35,249 bases of DNA from UBA9464 sp003445095. GTDB taxonomy: Bacteria > Verrucomicrobiota > Verrucomicrobiia > Limisphaerales > UBA9464. Below the pieces are notes generated by a model. The model saw only the letters and a list, made by a program, of their open reading frames with translations. It did no database searches and was not told the DNA's origin. The stretch is from assembly GCA_035437945.1 (NCBI GenBank), contig DAOMZG010000039.1:1-35249 (forward strand), in the 5' to 3' direction. Shown piece after piece: positions 34,384 through 35,249 of this stretch. The position numbers and the translations under genes were made by a program. Numbering within the stretch: position 1 is the first letter of the stretch; each line of letters opens with the position of its first letter.

Positions 34384-34800
34384 GTGAGTCCCCTCGTCAT
34401 CGAAGTGGCGGCGGGGCTAATTTTTCGGAGTCGCCGCGTACTGATCACTCGTCGGCCTTCAGGAGGCCATTTGGCCGGGCTTTGGGAATTTCCCGGAGGC
34501 AAGCTGGAGACAGGAGAAACGTTTGAAGTCGCGTTGATGCGTGAGCTGCGGGAAGAGCTGGGCGTCGCGGTTGAAGTGGGGAGGTGTTTGGCCGAGGTCC
34601 GCCACGACTACGGAGAGCGGACCGTTCAGCTACGCTTTTTCGTGTGTCGAGTCGTTCAGGGGGAACCAACGCCCATTGGATGCCCGGAGCTTGCCTGGGT
34701 GACGGTCGAAGAGTTGGGGAACTACGAATTTCCGCCGGCGGATCGGGAGTTGCTGGCTCAATTAGCGCAGGAACCTGAATTCGGTGGGGAAAGCCTTTGA
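34384..34800 (+). CDS. mutT: NUDIX hydrolase, MutT (8-oxo-dGTP diphosphatase) type
   Basis: This enzyme hydrolyses oxidised nucleotides such as 8-oxo-dGTP to prevent mutation. The NUDIX box is perfect: G39-x5-E45-x7-REUxEExGU, with REL at 53-55, EE at 57-58 and GV at 60-61. The LWEFPGGK strand before it and the ELAWVTVEEL segment after it are typical of MutT. It has 138 residues with GTG start at 34384, 24 bases after ugd. The gene overlaps the -35 box of the tRNA promoter. Confidence 0.88.
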   Translation: MSPLVIEVAAGLIFRSRRVLITRRPSGGHLAGLWEFPGGKLETGETFEVALMRELREELGVAVEVGRCLAEVRHDYGERTVQLRFFVCRVVQGEPTPIGCPELAWVTVEELGNYEFPPADRELLAQLAQEPEFGGESL

Positions 34801-34824
34801 CACTTCAGTTTGGATTTCTATGGT
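34797..34824 (+). promoter_or_regulatory. Sigma-70-type promoter of tRNA-Ala
   Basis: A perfect -35 box TTGACA (34797-34802) is followed by 16 bases and then TATGGT (34819-34824, 4 of 6 matches to the -10 consensus). Transcription would start near 34831, about 12 bases before the tRNA. The -35 overlaps the mutT stop. Confidence 0.6.
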
Positions 34825-34842
34825 CCCGGCCGCGTTGGTATT

Positions 34843-34918
34843 GGGGTCGTAGCTCAGTTGGTAGAGCACCACAATGGCATTGTGGGGGTCAGGGGTTCGA
34901 ATCCCCTCGGCTCCACCA
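34843..34918 (+). tRNA. tRNA-Ala (anticodon GGC)
   Basis: This is a complete cloverleaf of 76 bases with encoded CCA. The acceptor stem pairs 7 bp and includes the G3:U70 pair that determines alanine identity. The D arm is GCTC/GAGC, the anticodon stem CCACA/TGTGG holds a loop with T33 and anticodon GGC (reads GCC), and the T arm is AGGGG/CCCCT with TTCGAAT. The gene follows mutT by 42 bases. Confidence 0.97.
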
Positions 34919-35032
34919 GCCTTCGCTCGGAGCGCAGCGGTGAGCGAAGGCTGCCGCGTCGTAGTTCCGAGGCGTTGGGAGGAACGAAGACGGGCTCAGC
35001 GCTCCGAGCTACGGCTCGGCCAGCCAGCGCAG
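34917..35032 (+). repeat. Cluster of inverted repeats after the tRNA
   Basis: Three inverted repeats follow one another. The first has 12-bp arms (34917-34928 with 34942-34953) and overlaps the last bases of the tRNA CCA; it can act as its terminator. The second is imperfect (about 34957-34992). The third has 6-bp arms (35004-35009 with 35014-35019). Such blocks are frequent after tRNA genes in Pedosphaera-like genomes, from memory. Confidence 0.6.
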
Positions 35033-35212
35033 ATGTTCCACTACGTTTACATTTTGAGGAGCGAGTCGGAGCCCACGCGTCACTACGTTGGCCGTACGGA
35101 AGACCTCAAAGCTCGGCTGCAAAAGCACAACGAAGGCGGAGTTCCTCACACAGCGAAGTTGCGCCCGTGGGGAGTTCCTTCGTCCCCAGTCGGCCGCGCA
35201 TCGGGACCATGA
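35033..35212 (+). pseudogene. GIY-YIG nuclease-superfamily gene, 3' part lost
   Basis: The product starts MFHYVYILRSESEPTRHYVGRTEDLKARLQKHNEGG.PHTAKLRPWG, an intact first half of the small UvrC-like GIY-YIG proteins, whose normal length is about 80-90 residues. The Y-Y-hxG-hT/R-D pattern (YVYIL..., HYVGRTEDLK.RL..HN) is present. After PWG (near 35178) the family sequence stops: the expected segment, with its Phe-rich strand and ER.LKSGSG tail, is replaced by PSSPVGRASGP and TGA. No frame restores the family end, so the gene is interrupted by other DNA, not just frameshifted. Confidence 0.6.
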
Positions 35213-35249
35213 ACCGCGCGGCGGCCATGTGGAGTGCGGTGACAGAGCG
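35178..35249. repeat. Dispersed repeat reaching the contig end
   Basis: The last 70 or so bases have no coding continuity with the GIY-YIG gene. They include CATGAACCGCGCGG near 35208-35221 and GGAGTGCGGTGACAGAGCG (35231-35249), wording I associate with a family of dispersed palindromic elements in Pedosphaera-like genomes. This identification is from memory only. The window stops inside the element, as expected where an assembly breaks at a repeat. Confidence 0.45.

Overview
The window reads as a contig from a Verrucomicrobiota bacterium, probably close to Limisphaerales/Pedosphaera. The evidence is the combination of a PSD1-type cytochrome (DUF1549/DUF1553), a pseudopilin with the FTLIELLVV/ALARAK leader and a GDGH tail, secreted proteins with the verrucomicrobial N- and C-terminal domains, a futalosine-pathway gene (mqnD), an S46 dipeptidyl-peptidase and a minimal mlaEFD operon. 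Genes are packed on both strands with moderate-to-high GC. Shine-Dalgarno sequences are mostly absent. No CRISPR array, IS element, prophage or complete defence island was seen.

Layout. 1-414 is a very GC-rich internal fragment of an ftsA gene, joined in frame at about base 414 to a secreted galactose-binding-repeat protein (to 2325). This looks like a chimeric contig end. 2570-6624 holds an S46 peptidase, a rhodanese and a Gfo/Idh/MocA oxidoreductase. 6932-10311 (minus) holds ychF, an FtsB-like protein, a lipoprotein and rtcB. 10592-16155 (plus) is a tight run of pseudopilin, PSD1 cytochrome, cupin and GntP permease. A lipoprotein and a PQQ-type sugar dehydrogenase follow (16323-18267). 18286-23389 (minus) holds a WPF-repeat secreted protein of unknown function, mlaE, mlaF, mlaD and an FHA/Cys-cluster protein. 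23568-24910 is an RCC1-propeller gene broken out of frame. 25081-29083 holds mqnD, a methyltransferase, a GT2 glycosyltransferase coupled to a secreted protein, and an ACT-ACT regulator. 29333-34800 holds an NTF2-like protein, a photolyase, a DUF554 membrane protein, a TPR membrane protein, UDP-glucose dehydrogenase and MutT. The window ends with a tRNA-Ala(GGC) that has a good promoter, a cluster of inverted repeats, and a GIY-YIG gene that loses homology just before the contig end, apparently in a dispersed repeat.

How the genes work together. mlaEFD should form an inner-membrane phospholipid transporter, and the WPF-repeat protein just upstream is a candidate envelope partner. Pseudopilin-PSD1-cupin-GntP look co-transcribed and may link periplasmic oxidation with sugar-acid uptake. 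Ugd, GT2, the methyltransferase and the oxidoreductase fit surface-polysaccharide work. RtcB, photolyase, MutT and YchF are maintenance genes. The most notable signals are the ftsA chimera, the WPF-repeat family beside mla, the out-of-frame RCC1 fusion, a 29-residue insertion in PSD1, a perfect long palindrome at 6653-6690 and the repeat-interrupted GIY-YIG gene.
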